This document shows positions 29,262 to 38,584 of a stretch of DNA of 64,000 nt, one piece after another (positions within the stretch are counted from its first letter, which is position 1; each line of letters starts with the position of its first letter). This DNA is from Pollutimonas harenae (GTDB lineage Bacteria; Pseudomonadota; Gammaproteobacteria; Burkholderiales; Burkholderiaceae_B), in contig NZ_SDQD01000002.1 of assembly GCF_004153685.1 (NCBI RefSeq), positions 806,001-870,000 of the forward strand, read 5' to 3'. The position numbers and the translations under genes are program-made. The notes beneath the pieces were generated by a model, which did no database searches, was not told the origin of the DNA, and was given only the letters and a program-made list of their open reading frames with translations.

Positions 29262-29290
29262 ACTAAAACACGCCCCGGTTGAACCGGGGC
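29262..29290 (-). terminator. Terminator-like hairpin between rpsB and tsf
   Basis: GCCCCGGTT (29272-29280) and AACCGGGGC (29282-29290) are a near-perfect palindrome. On the reverse strand it is followed by GTGTTTTAG, a short T-rich tract, immediately before the tsf ribosome-binding region. It could act as a partial terminator that tunes the EF-Ts to S2 ratio. Confidence 0.55.
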
Positions 29291-29310
29291 AGATGCGAAA
29301 CATGCGACAA

Positions 29311-29335
29311 GGCTACCGGCATGGGAGCGGTAGCC
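29311..29335 (-). repeat. Second stem-loop of the rpsB-tsf gap
   Basis: Arms GGCTACCG (29311-29318) and CGGTAGCC (29328-29335) give a perfect 8-bp stem with a 9-base loop, between the other two hairpins of this gap. Confidence 0.55.
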
Positions 29336-29338
29336 TCG

Positions 29339-29356
29339 GCCCGGAGCACGCCGGGC
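29339..29356 (-). repeat. Third stem-loop, just after the rpsB stop codon
   Basis: Arms GCCCGG (29339-29344) and CCGGGC (29351-29356) form a 6-bp GC-only stem with a 6-base loop, eight bases downstream of the rpsB stop codon in mRNA order. Confidence 0.5.
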
Positions 29357-29364
29357 GTCTACGC

Positions 29365-30114
29365 TTATTCGCGCTCTTCTTCGACCTCGACGAACTCTTC
29401 TTCGCCTTCGGCAATCTCTTCGACCAAGCCGTTCAGGTTCTGTTCACGGCCTTCCAGCACAGCGTCGGCCATGCCGCGCGCATACAGTGCAATGGCTTTG
29501 GCGGAGTCATCGTTACCGGGGATGATGTAGTCGACGCCGTCGGGAGAGTGGTTGGTGTCAACGACGGCAACCACTGGGATACCCAGCGTACGGGCTTCTG
29601 CAACAGCAATTTTGTGATAACCCACATCGATGACGAACAAAGCGTCGGGCAGCGTGTTCATGTCCTTGATGCCGCCGATAGCCTTGTTCAGTTTCTCGAG
29701 TTCGCGATCAAACATCAGCGCTTCTTTCTTGCTCATGCGCTCAGTGGCGCCTTCAGCCAGTTGCGCTTCCATTTCTTTCAGACGCTTGACCGAAGTTTTT
29801 ACGGTCTTGAAGTTGGTCATCATGCCACCCAGCCAACGGCTGTCGACATAAGGCATGCCGCAACGGGCAGCTTCAGCAGCAACCAGTTCGCGTGCAGCGC
29901 GCTTGGTGCCAACGAACAGGATGTTGCCGCCACGCGCAGCCAATTGGCGCACGAACTTGGCTGCTTCCTGGTATTTGACAACCGTCTGCTCGAGGTTGAC
30001 GATGTGAATCTTGTTACGATGACCAAAGATGAACGGAGCCATCTTGGGGTTCCAGTAACGGGTCTGGTGGCCAAAGTGCACACCAGCTTCAAGCATTTCA
30101 CGCATTAAAGACAT
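29365..30114 (-). CDS. rpsB: 30S ribosomal protein S2
   Basis: A 249-residue uS2. [65 protein letters not shown] and [14 protein letters not shown] are conserved. The acidic C-terminal tail ([16 protein letters not shown]) is seen in many proteobacteria. It is first in the rpsB-tsf-pyrH-frr chain and divergent from map across 185 bases. Confidence 0.98.
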   Translation of the reverse strand: MSLMREMLEAGVHFGHQTRYWNPKMAPFIFGHRNKIHIVNLEQTVVKYQEAAKFVRQLAARGGNILFVGTKRAARELVAAEAARCGMPYVDSRWLGGMMTNFKTVKTSVKRLKEMEAQLAEGATERMSKKEALMFDRELEKLNKAIGGIKDMNTLPDALFVIDVGYHKIAVAEARTLGIPVVAVVDTNHSPDGVDYIIPGNDDSAKAIALYARGMADAVLEGREQNLNGLVEEIAEGEEEFVEVEEERE

Positions 30115-30231
30115 TTAATTCTCCAAGGGTTTGGTCTTGTGCCCGGCGTGTATCCGATATACTTCTTAGTACCGAACACCCTTTTGTCGCCTGACACGCG
30201 ATTTACAAAAACCGGCTGATTTCGCCGTAGT

Positions 30232-30264
30232 GCTTTCTTGCAAAATTTCAAGAAAGCCTATAAT
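30232..30264 (+). promoter_or_regulatory. map promoter with an embedded inverted repeat
   Basis: A consensus -10 box TATAAT lies at 30259-30264, 36 bases before the map ATG. A candidate -35, TTGCAA (30238-30243), has a short 15-base spacer. A perfect 9-bp inverted repeat, GCTTTCTTG (30232-30240) and CAAGAAAGC (30249-30257) around an 8-base centre, covers the -35 and spacer, as an operator would. Confidence 0.6.
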
Positions 30265-30299
30265 TCTACTATTTTTCCACTACTAAATTCAAGCCTTCC

Positions 30300-31106
30300 A
30301 TGAGCAGTCTCGTTACCGACCCATCCGACCTGAACAAAATGCGTGCCGCCTGCCAGGCAGCTGCGGCTACTCTCGACTTCCTGGCACCTCATGTGCAGGC
30401 AGGCATCACCACGGGCGAACTCGACAAACTCTGCATGGATTTCATCACCAACGAGCTTAAGGTCGAGTCTGCCACAGTCGGCTACGCCCCTCCTGGTTAC
30501 ACGCCTTTCCCCGCTTCTATTTGCACCTCGGTAAACCACGTTATCTGCCATGGCATTCCTGGCGACAAGGTTCTGAAGAACGGCGACATCATGAATATCG
30601 ATGTTACCGTCATCAAGGATGGCTGGTTCGGCGATACCAGCCGCATGTATTATGTGGGCGAGCCTTCCATCCTGGCCCGTCGCCTTGCTGAAACCACCTA
30701 CGATTGCATGTGGCTGGGCATTGAGCAGGTTCGCCCCGGCGCTACGCTGGGCGACATCGGGCAAGCCATCCAGAAGCATGCCGAAAAACAAGGCTTTTCC
30801 GTTGTGCGCGAATACTGCGGACATGGCGTTGGTCGTAAATTCCATCAAGACCCTCAAGTTCTGCATTATGGAAAAGCCGGTACGGGCGAAAAACTAGAAG
30901 CGGGCATGATCTTCACCATCGAGCCCATGATCAACGCCGGCCGCAAAGAAATCCGTACGCTGGCAGATGGCTGGACCGTCGTCACCCGTGACCATAGTCT
31001 GTCGGCACAATGGGAGCACAGCATTCTTGTAACCGATACAGGTTACGAGGTCCTTACGATTTCCGATGCCATGCCCCAGCCACCCGTATTCATCAAAAGC
31101 GTTTGA
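30300..31106 (+). CDS. map: Methionine aminopeptidase, type I
   Basis: A 268-residue metalloenzyme removing the initiator methionine. The metal ligands are visible in NGDIMNIDVTV and WFGDTSRMYYVG (two Asp), CGHGVGRKFHQDP (His), FTIEPMINAG (Glu) and QWEHSILVT (Glu). It is divergent from rpsB, a common proteobacterial pairing, and its stop codon overlaps the likely TTG start of glnD. Confidence 0.97.
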   Translation: MSSLVTDPSDLNKMRAACQAAAATLDFLAPHVQAGITTGELDKLCMDFITNELKVESATVGYAPPGYTPFPASICTSVNHVICHGIPGDKVLKNGDIMNIDVTVIKDGWFGDTSRMYYVGEPSILARRLAETTYDCMWLGIEQVRPGATLGDIGQAIQKHAEKQGFSVVREYCGHGVGRKFHQDPQVLHYGKAGTGEKLEAGMIFTIEPMINAGRKEIRTLADGWTVVTRDHSLSAQWEHSILVTDTGYEVLTISDAMPQPPVFIKSV

Positions 31107-33709
31107 TTAAAAAGTCCCACAACATCGCCTCTCCGCTGCCTGTGGGCAGCGTGCGCGACAAACTGACTGCCAGCAAGACCGAGGCCATCAGCGCATTTCG
31201 CAAGCACCTCCGCCCGGATACCTTGCTGACCGCCCTGCGCCGGGCCACCGATCAGGCTCTGCGCGAACTTGCCCGAATTTATCCGCTGCCCCATGGCTCC
31301 ACGCTGGTTGCCGTGGGCGGCTACGGGCGTGGTGAACTCTACCCCTACTCCGATGTCGATGTGCTGATCCTGCTGAGCGAGCAGCCCAGTAGCCAGAACA
31401 CCTGCATGATCGAGGCCTTTGTGGCGGCGATGTGGGACCTGGGCATAGAACCCGGACATAGCGTGCGAACCATAGCAGACTGCCGACGCGAAGCCGCCAA
31501 CGACATTACAGTGGAAACATCGCTGATGGAGGCGCGCTGGTTGATGGGCAGCAAAAGCCTGCTTGCTCAATTACGTGCGGCCATGCACGAACAGCTTGAT
31601 GCACAGACCTTCTTTCAGGCCAAACGCTCCGAAATGCAACAGCGCCATGCCCGCCATCAAGATACACCCTATGCACTGGAGCCCAACTGCAAGGAAGCGC
31701 CCGGAGGCTTGCGTGACCTGCAGGTTGTGCAGTGGCTGGCCCAGGCTGCCGGTCAGGGTGGAACATGGCGTGAAATAGCCAAATCAGATCTTCTGACGGC
31801 AACGGAGTTCCGTGCACTGCGCCGTGCGGATCAGGCCTTCAAGCGCCTGCGCATAGAACTGCATCTGCTTGCGGGTCGACGCGAAGATCGCGTTCTGTTC
31901 GATCTTCAGCCCAGGTTGGCCGCCATTTATGGCTTCGAAGCAACAAGAACAAGGCGATCCAGTGAAATACTGATGCAGCGTTACTACTGGGCAGCACGAG
32001 TCGTCAGCCAGCTCAACACCATGCTGATGCAAAGCATAGAAGAGCTGCTCTTCCCTCTACCCGACGAACAGGTACGAGTGATAGACGACGATTTCTGCAT
32101 TATTCGCAGTCGGCTGCACATACGACGCGACGACGGTTTTGCCCGTAATCCGGCACTGCTGTTCCGTGCCTTCCTCGTCATGCAGGAGAGGCCCGAGTTG
32201 CTTGGTATGTCGGCGCAGACGTTAAGGGCAATGTGGCATGCGCGCCGGCGCATTGACGCGCAATTCCGGCGCAACCCGGTCAATCGTCGCCAGTTCATCC
32301 AGATCTTGCAACAGCCACGCGGAATCGTTCATGCGCTAAGGCGCATGACCATGATGAATATTCTGCCCCGCTACCTGCCTGTATTCCGGCGTATTGTTGG
32401 CCAGATGCAGCACGATTTGTTTCATGCCTATACGGTGGATCAGCACATCCTGATGGTAGTGCGCAATTTGCGCCGTTTCACCATGCCCGAACATGCGCAG
32501 GAATACCCCTTGGCCAGCCAGCTCATGGCCAATTTCGACCGTCATTGGCTGCTGTATGTTGCCGCTTTGTTCCACGATATCGCCAAGGGTCGCGGCGGTG
32601 ACCACTCCGAGCTGGGCGCCGTAGATGTGCGCCGCTTCTGCAATGATCACGGCATAGACGGGCCCGACCGGGACCTGGTGGTCTTTCTGGTGAGCCAGCA
32701 CCTGACCATGTCCATGGTGGCCCAGAAGCGCGACCTCAGCGACCCGGATGTGGTCCATGAGTTTGCCCGCCGCGTAGGCAACGAACGCCAACTGACTGCC
32801 TTGTATCTGCTGACGGTAGCCGACATACGTGGAACCAGCCCCAAGGTATGGAACTCCTGGAAAGGCAAGCTGCTCGAAGACCTGTACCAGCAAACCATTA
32901 CCGCACTGGGCGGTGCGCAACCCGATACCGGCACAGTGCTGGCCCAACGCAAGGCCGTAGCTGCCACTGAAATACGTCTGATGGGTTTGCGTGACGAAAG
33001 CCGCGATGAATTCTGGAACCAGCTTGATGTGGCTTATTTCCTGCGGCATGAGTCCAGTGAAATTGCCTGGCATACGCGCCATCTCTATTACCGTGTCAAT
33101 TCTCCCGACCCGGTCGTCAAAGTGCGTCTGCTGGGGCAAAATGAAGCGCTGCAGGTCATGGTCTACATGAAAGACCGCAAAGATCTGTTTGTTTCACTGT
33201 GCCGTTACTTCGACCACCGGGCCCTGAGCGTGCAGGACGCACGAATACATACAACACGGCATGGATGGGCACTGGACAGCTTTATCGTATTGCTGCCTGC
33301 GCACGACAAAGACTACCGCTCCAACGCCAGCCTCATAGAACATGAACTCAACGAGGAGCTGAAACACGAATCGCGTTGCGCAGATCCTCAGCCCAATCAG
33401 GAAAAGTGGCGTCCCGGATCGCGTCGCGCACGCTTTTTTCCCATTGTGCCCAACGTCGAGCTTCAACCAGATGAACGCAGCGCCTCGTGGCGCCTGTCTG
33501 TAACGGCAGCCGACAGGCCGGGCTTGCTGTACAACCTGGCCCAAGTATTCGCCCAACACGGCATTACCATTAAAATGGCCAAAATCCTGACACTGGGTGA
33601 TCGGGTCGAGGATATTTTCATCATTGAAGGCGACACCCTGAGTCATCCTCGCGTCCAGTTACTGTTCGAACGCAAACTGCTTGCCGCCCTTGACAGCACT
33701 CTTCGCTGA
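31103..33709 (+). CDS. glnD: PII uridylyltransferase / uridylyl-removing enzyme
   Basis: The bifunctional nitrogen sensor that modifies PII proteins according to glutamine level. Domains in order: nucleotidyltransferase with GGYGRGELYPYSDVDV (about 72-87), the UR/HD domain with LFHDIAKGRGGDHSELGA (about 490), and two C-terminal ACT domains (about 685-760 and 795-868). The start is uncertain: TTG 31103 overlaps the map stop (TTGA) and gives 868 residues, near the family norm; GTG codons at 31142 and 31151 are alternatives, and none has a good ribosome-binding site. The long upstream frame inside map is rejected. Confidence 0.93.
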   Translation: MIKKSHNIASPLPVGSVRDKLTASKTEAISAFRKHLRPDTLLTALRRATDQALRELARIYPLPHGSTLVAVGGYGRGELYPYSDVDVLILLSEQPSSQNTCMIEAFVAAMWDLGIEPGHSVRTIADCRREAANDITVETSLMEARWLMGSKSLLAQLRAAMHEQLDAQTFFQAKRSEMQQRHARHQDTPYALEPNCKEAPGGLRDLQVVQWLAQAAGQGGTWREIAKSDLLTATEFRALRRADQAFKRLRIELHLLAGRREDRVLFDLQPRLAAIYGFEATRTRRSSEILMQRYYWAARVVSQLNTMLMQSIEELLFPLPDEQVRVIDDDFCIIRSRLHIRRDDGFARNPALLFRAFLVMQERPELLGMSAQTLRAMWHARRRIDAQFRRNPVNRRQFIQILQQPRGIVHALRRMTMMNILPRYLPVFRRIVGQMQHDLFHAYTVDQHILMVVRNLRRFTMPEHAQEYPLASQLMANFDRHWLLYVAALFHDIAKGRGGDHSELGAVDVRRFCNDHGIDGPDRDLVVFLVSQHLTMSMVAQKRDLSDPDVVHEFARRVGNERQLTALYLLTVADIRGTSPKVWNSWKGKLLEDLYQQTITALGGAQPDTGTVLAQRKAVAATEIRLMGLRDESRDEFWNQLDVAYFLRHESSEIAWHTRHLYYRVNSPDPVVKVRLLGQNEALQVMVYMKDRKDLFVSLCRYFDHRALSVQDARIHTTRHGWALDSFIVLLPAHDKDYRSNASLIEHELNEELKHESRCADPQPNQEKWRPGSRRARFFPIVPNVELQPDERSASWRLSVTAADRPGLLYNLAQVFAQHGITIKMAKILTLGDRVEDIFIIEGDTLSHPRVQLLFERKLLAALDSTLR

Positions 33710-33745
33710 ATCTCCAGCTTTTGCATCAACCGATATCGACTCACT

Positions 33746-34240
33746 ATGTCAACTGACTTGTCTTCCAGAATCTTGCACCTGACAGCCCTGCTCTGCGTGG
33801 CTGCACTGACCATCGCCCTGGTTTCCCAGCACGTGTTCGGCATGCAGCCGTGCGCCTGGTGTGTACTCCAAAGATTGATATTCGCAACGATCGCACTGGT
33901 TTGCTGGGCTGGCGTGCTGGCTGGCCGTCTTGCCGCAGGTTTACGGCGCGCCGTGGGATTGATCGTAGCGGGCTTGGCCATTGCGGGCGTGACGGCCGCC
34001 TGGTATCAATATACTGTTGCGGCCAAGATGTTCTCTTGCGACATGACATTCGCCGACCGTTTCATGGTTCAAAGCGGTCTGGACGCGAACGTACCGTGGA
34101 TATTCGGTATTTTCGCGTCGTGCATGGACGCTCGCGTCGACCTGCTGGGCGTTGAATATGCTTTGTGGAGCCTGGGGCTTTTCCTTGTGATTGCGGTGCT
34201 GGGCCTGGCCACCTTGCTGCTGCGGACCCGCCAGGCCTGA
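33746..34240 (+). CDS. dsbB: Disulfide bond formation protein B
   Basis: A 164-residue inner-membrane protein with four hydrophobic segments (about 9-28, 44-62, 68-86, 139-158). The first periplasmic cysteine pair is C36-A-W-C39 in GMQPCAWCVLQR, the second pair C98 and C126 in the long loop between membrane segments 3 and 4. It re-oxidises DsbA and passes electrons to quinone. It follows glnD by 36 bases and converges with purF. Confidence 0.93.
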   Translation: MSTDLSSRILHLTALLCVAALTIALVSQHVFGMQPCAWCVLQRLIFATIALVCWAGVLAGRLAAGLRRAVGLIVAGLAIAGVTAAWYQYTVAAKMFSCDMTFADRFMVQSGLDANVPWIFGIFASCMDARVDLLGVEYALWSLGLFLVIAVLGLATLLLRTRQA

Positions 34241-34246
34241 TACGAG

Positions 34247-35746
34247 TTATTCCTCGTCTTCGCTTGTGGACATCTCGCCAGCCTGCGGCTTGACGCCGCG
34301 ACTGGCGCTAAGCCGCTCAAGATAGGCGGCATCAATATCGCCCGTGATGTATTGTCCGTTGAAGCAAGAGGACTCAAACTGCGACATGGCAGGATTCAGG
34401 TCACGTATGGACTGCTCCAGATCATGCAACGCCTGGTAGACCAGACCGTCCGCGCCAATTTCCCTGGCAACGTCATTGGTATCGCGGCCCGTCGCGATCA
34501 ACTCTGTTTGCGTGGGCATGTCTATGCCGTACACATTAGGGAAACGCACTGCGGGTGCGGCGGATGCAAAATATACTTTGTTGGCGCCCGCCGCCCTTGC
34601 CATATCGACAATTTCACGGCTGGTTGTACCGCGCACGATGGAATCATCGACCAGCAGCACGTTTTTCCCACGAAACTCCATATCGATGGCACTAAGTTTC
34701 TGGCGTACTGACTTCTTGCGTACCGCCTGACCCGGCATGATGAAAGTACGTCCTATATAGCGATTCTTGATAAAGCCTTCCCGGTAGCTCAGGTTCAGTC
34801 TGGCCGCCAATTGCATGGCCGACGGACGCGATGAGTCGGGTATCGGCATGACCACATCGATATCACCCAGGCGCAAGGACTTGGCTACGTTGTCGCCCAG
34901 ATATTCGCCCATGTTCAAGCGGGCATCATATATAGACACGCCATCCATCAATGAATCAGGGCGTGCAAAATAAACATATTCAAATACGCAAGGGGTGTGG
35001 ACCGGAGCGGGGGCACATTGGCGACTGCTGACCTTGCCATCCAGGTCTATGAATACGGCTTCACCCGGTGCAATATCACGCTCCAGGGTAAAACCGCAAC
35101 CTGTCAGGGCAACCGACTCGGAAGCTACCATCCACTCCACGCCCTGCCCTGAATCGTTCGAACCCATGCACAGTGGTCGAATTCCGTGAGGGTCACGAAA
35201 AGCAACCATACCGTAATTGGCGATCTGGGCGATGACGGCGTAAGCACCTTTGGCTCGCCGGTGGACGGAGGCTACTGCCTTGAAGATGGCGTCTTCGTCC
35301 AGCGATCCGCCGCTGGCTGCCAGGTGTAGCTCATGCGCAAAAACGTTCAACAAGACTTCGGAGTCGGAGTTGGTATTGATATGACGGCGATCGATACGGA
35401 ACAACTCTTCACGCAGCTCACGCCAGTTGGTCAGATTGCCATTATGGACAAAGGTAATTCCGAATGGCGCATTCACGTAGAAGGGTTGCGCTTCATCGAC
35501 ACTGTCGCTGGACCCCGCCGTGGGATAGCGCACTTGCCCCAGACCACTGCAACCGGGCAGCGCGCGCATGTTTCGAGTACGGAACACGTCGCGCACCAAG
35601 CCGTGGGCCTTGTACATATTGAAAAACTGCTCATGCGACGTGGCAATGCCCGCTGCATCTTGCCCGCGGTGTTGCAACAAGAGCAAGCTATCGTAAATCA
35701 GCTGATTTACAGGGGTTTGGGCAGCAACCCCAACTATTCCACACAT
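34247..35746 (-). CDS. purF: Amidophosphoribosyltransferase
   Basis: A 499-residue enzyme making phosphoribosylamine, the first committed step of purine synthesis. The mature N-terminal catalytic cysteine is C2 in MCGIVGVA, followed by LLLQHRGQDAAGI and TVHNGNL-like FVHNGNLTNW. The PRPP loop is VLLVDDSIVRGTTSREIV. It lies downstream of cvpA in the conserved folC-dedD-cvpA-purF order shared with Escherichia coli. Confidence 0.97.
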   Translation of the reverse strand: MCGIVGVAAQTPVNQLIYDSLLLLQHRGQDAAGIATSHEQFFNMYKAHGLVRDVFRTRNMRALPGCSGLGQVRYPTAGSSDSVDEAQPFYVNAPFGITFVHNGNLTNWRELREELFRIDRRHINTNSDSEVLLNVFAHELHLAASGGSLDEDAIFKAVASVHRRAKGAYAVIAQIANYGMVAFRDPHGIRPLCMGSNDSGQGVEWMVASESVALTGCGFTLERDIAPGEAVFIDLDGKVSSRQCAPAPVHTPCVFEYVYFARPDSLMDGVSIYDARLNMGEYLGDNVAKSLRLGDIDVVMPIPDSSRPSAMQLAARLNLSYREGFIKNRYIGRTFIMPGQAVRKKSVRQKLSAIDMEFRGKNVLLVDDSIVRGTTSREIVDMARAAGANKVYFASAAPAVRFPNVYGIDMPTQTELIATGRDTNDVAREIGADGLVYQALHDLEQSIRDLNPAMSQFESSCFNGQYITGDIDAAYLERLSASRGVKPQAGEMSTSEDEE

Positions 35747-35767
35747 TTTATATTCCTGTGAAGGCGA

Positions 35768-36256
35768 TCAATACGGTAACCAAGACGATAAGGACGGGGG
35801 CAGCATGAGTTTGATTTGCTGTATGCCTTGGACGATCGTGCCAGACAATTTGGCCTCTTGCCACCAAGGCTCTGCGGGCAATTCGGTATAACCGGCCAAG
35901 GCAACCAGCACCAGCACAATCAATGCCCCCCGCAGCAGACCAAACAAAGCACCCAGGCCATGATCCGCCTGGCCCAGGCCTGTTTTATCAATAAGCGTAG
36001 CCAAGGTGAGGTTGATTAGCCCGACCAGTAGCAACATGACGATGAACACCACGCCATAGGCTACGGCCGTACGCAACAATGTGTTTTCGATCAGGTTGGT
36101 CAACCAGACCGACACCACAGGCCCCCACCAGATAGCCGCCAGAAAGGCGACGACACAAGCGAGCAACGACAATACTTCTTTAACCAGCCCCCGCAGGAGC
36201 CCCAGCACTGCTGACGCAGACAAAATGGCCAGCACCAGGTAGTCGAAGCTGGTCAC
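35768..36256 (-). CDS. cvpA: CvpA family membrane protein
   Basis: A 162-residue inner-membrane protein with four hydrophobic segments. FDYLVLAILSASAVLGLLRG at the start and the GALFGLLRGALIVLVLV block later are typical of CvpA. In Escherichia coli it is needed for colicin V export and envelope homeostasis; the molecular role is unknown. Its ATG overlaps the stop of the upstream SPOR gene by four bases (36253-36256) and purF follows 21 bases downstream. Confidence 0.93.
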   Translation of the reverse strand: MTSFDYLVLAILSASAVLGLLRGLVKEVLSLLACVVAFLAAIWWGPVVSVWLTNLIENTLLRTAVAYGVVFIVMLLLVGLINLTLATLIDKTGLGQADHGLGALFGLLRGALIVLVLVALAGYTELPAEPWWQEAKLSGTIVQGIQQIKLMLPPSLSSWLPY

Positions 36257-37077
36257 TTAGTGGAAATGAAACCGTTGTCATACCCGAGTGCCCTCAGGCG
36301 TGCTTGCGCGGCCTGCGCTGCATCACGAGTGGGGAATGGGCCTACACGCAGGCGATAAGTAGGTTTGCCGCCCGGGCTGGCCTTTTCGACATAAGCATTG
36401 GTTACGCCGGCGGACACCAGGCGATCGCGCCGGATATTGGCATCTTGCTCGGTGGTATAGGCCGCAATCTGCAGTATGAAGTTGCCCTTATCGGACGTGG
36501 CAGTGCTTGCCGGCGCGGGGCTGCGGCCCTCGAGCAAGGCAATGGCAACTGATCCGTCATCTGTACGCTCTGTACTTGGCTTGGGTTCAGGCTTGGGCGC
36601 AGGCTTAGGTTCGGGCTCAGGTTCAGGTTCGGGTTTTTCGACGGGTTTGGGCTGAACCGGCTCAGCGGGTTCGGGGGTTGGCTCTGCTTCGACAGATTCA
36701 GGCTGAGGATCTGCCGGAACTGGCTGCTGAGCAGTACCGCTGGAGGAATCTTGCGCTGCCGCATCTGGTTCGGGCGTCTGAGTACCGTTTGTGGCGGGAT
36801 CGGGCGCGACGGGCGCCAGTGCCACGTTGCTGTCGGTAGAGGGTGGAACAATGGCTGGAACCACGACTGGCGTGCTGATTTCGTCTTCGGGTACCGATGA
36901 ATCGAACAGCATGGGCACAACAATGACGGCTGCCAGAACCAATGCCAGAGCGCCGATCAGGCGGCGTCTTGCACGGCCCCGCAGCTCGTTGGCCTGGGCT
37001 TCACTGGACAAGGAGCTGCGCGACGTTGAGCGGCGTCCCGAATCAGAGGTGGACTCATTACGAGAGAACAATCCCAT
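36253..37077 (-). CDS. dedD: SPOR-domain cell-division protein, DedD-like
   Basis: A 274-residue membrane protein. After a short cytoplasmic region there is one membrane segment (about 40-60, LIGALALVLAAVIVVPMLF), then a long linker of Pro/Glu/Lys repeats (about 95-190), then a C-terminal SPOR domain starting FILQIAAYTTEQDANIRRDRL and ending PFPTRDAAQAAQARLRALG. SPOR domains bind denuded glycan strands at the septum. The start MGLFSRNES was chosen over the longer frame because it fits DedD-type N-termini. Position next to cvpA and folC supports DedD over FtsN. Confidence 0.87.
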   Translation of the reverse strand: MGLFSRNESTSDSGRRSTSRSSLSSEAQANELRGRARRRLIGALALVLAAVIVVPMLFDSSVPEDEISTPVVVPAIVPPSTDSNVALAPVAPDPATNGTQTPEPDAAAQDSSSGTAQQPVPADPQPESVEAEPTPEPAEPVQPKPVEKPEPEPEPEPKPAPKPEPKPSTERTDDGSVAIALLEGRSPAPASTATSDKGNFILQIAAYTTEQDANIRRDRLVSAGVTNAYVEKASPGGKPTYRLRVGPFPTRDAAQAAQARLRALGYDNGFISTK

Positions 37078-37161
37078 GGAGCAAAAACCTATTGTAAAAG
37101 CTGACGGCCACAATGCCCGCCCGGATCACGCAAACTTGCGCATACCGAACGGGGCAGAAGA

Positions 37162-38571
37162 TCAGGCCCTTCCCAATTCCTGGAGCACTGGACCCACAGT
37201 GGAAAAAGAGCCGAACACAAGAATTCTATCATTGTCGGTGGCTTGTTTCCGAGCCGCGGTAAAGGCTTGTACCGGATCATCAAAACTGGAAACACTCACC
37301 GAGCTCGCCTCGACCGGCGCCACAGGCTGTGCCCGTACGCCAGGCCGATTTGACGCTTCGTGCTCGCCGGGTTCTGCGCGCCGTACTTCACGGCTCTTTT
37401 CTTGCATGGAAAGCTGTGGCGCTGTGCCAGCCACAACCTTGTTCACAGCATTTGCGAGCTCCTGACCAGACATGCCGCGTGGGCCTGGCAAGCTTGCGCA
37501 ATACCAGCGATCGACTCGGTGCGCCAGCTTGCCCACTACGCTGGCAATATCTTTGTCGTTCAGCATGCCGACTACCGCATGCGTATGGGGAAAATACCCC
37601 ATGGCATCAAGATTCTGGCCCAGTGCAGCCGCTGCATGAGGATTATGCGCCACATCCAGGATGATAGTGGGCGTACCGGCTAATATTTGCAGGCGTCCAG
37701 GTAATTGCACCTGCGACAGGCCGATACGTACCGCTTGCTGCGGCACCACCAGTTTGGGACGCAGCGCCTCCAGCGCGGCCAGCGCCGCGGAGGCATTGAG
37801 CAATTGATTGGCTCCACGCAGACTGGGGTACGCCATGCTGCTGCGGCGCTGGCCGCGGCCACCGTACGCCCATTGCTGTCTGTCGCCCGAATAATTGAAA
37901 TCTTTGCCGAATAGCCATAAATCAGCCTTGATTTGGGCTGCATAATCAATAATGCTTTGCGGTGGCACCGGGTCGGCACAAATTGCTGGCTGCCCGGGCC
38001 GAAAGATATGGGCCTTCTCGAGGCCAATTTTTTCCCGGGTATCGCCCAGATACTCTGTATGGTCGATATCAACACTGGTAATGATGGCGCAATCGGCATC
38101 GACCAGGTTGACCGCATCCAGGCGCCCACCCAGCCCGACTTCGAGCACGGCGACATCCATTTTCTCTTGCTCAAACAGCATCAGGGCGGCAAGCGTGGTG
38201 TACTCGAAATAGCTCAGTGTGGTTTCGCCACGCGCCTGCTCTATCCGGTGAAACTGTTCAATGATTTGCGCATCACTCGCAAACTCTCCGTTGACACGTA
38301 TGCGCTCATTGAAATCCACCAGATGGGGTGAAGTATAGGTGCCGGTTTTATAGCCCGAAGCCAGCAAGATGGCTTCAAGCATGGCGCAGGTCGAGCCTTT
38401 TCCGTTCGTCCCCCCTACCGTGATCTTTACATAGGGCAATGCCAGATTCAGCTTGGCGGCCACTACACGTATGCGTTCAAGGCCAAGATCTATCGATGTG
38501 CGATGCAGGGACTCAAGATAACTCAGCCACGTTTGTAAAGTAGCAGTGTTGTCGGGGGTTGGAATTGACAT
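37162..38571 (-). CDS. folC: Bifunctional folylpolyglutamate synthase / dihydrofolate synthase
   Basis: A 469-residue Mur-ligase-fold enzyme adding glutamate to folates. The ATP loop is TVGGTNGKGSTCAMLEAIL (about 51-70), followed by TYTSPHLVDFNERIRV, EVGLGGRLDAVN, ITSVDIDHTEYLGDT and LDVAHNPHAA. The C-terminal domain carries an extra hydrophilic stretch (about 384-428, rich in Glu/Arg/Pro/Val/Ser) before the final NDRILVFGSFSTVGPVL, making it longer than the Escherichia coli enzyme. It heads the folC-dedD-cvpA-purF run; the usual upstream accD is not here. Confidence 0.95.
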   Translation of the reverse strand: MSIPTPDNTATLQTWLSYLESLHRTSIDLGLERIRVVAAKLNLALPYVKITVGGTNGKGSTCAMLEAILLASGYKTGTYTSPHLVDFNERIRVNGEFASDAQIIEQFHRIEQARGETTLSYFEYTTLAALMLFEQEKMDVAVLEVGLGGRLDAVNLVDADCAIITSVDIDHTEYLGDTREKIGLEKAHIFRPGQPAICADPVPPQSIIDYAAQIKADLWLFGKDFNYSGDRQQWAYGGRGQRRSSMAYPSLRGANQLLNASAALAALEALRPKLVVPQQAVRIGLSQVQLPGRLQILAGTPTIILDVAHNPHAAAALGQNLDAMGYFPHTHAVVGMLNDKDIASVVGKLAHRVDRWYCASLPGPRGMSGQELANAVNKVVAGTAPQLSMQEKSREVRRAEPGEHEASNRPGVRAQPVAPVEASSVSVSSFDDPVQAFTAARKQATDNDRILVFGSFSTVGPVLQELGRA

Positions 38572-38584
38572 GTTCGAGGCTTAA

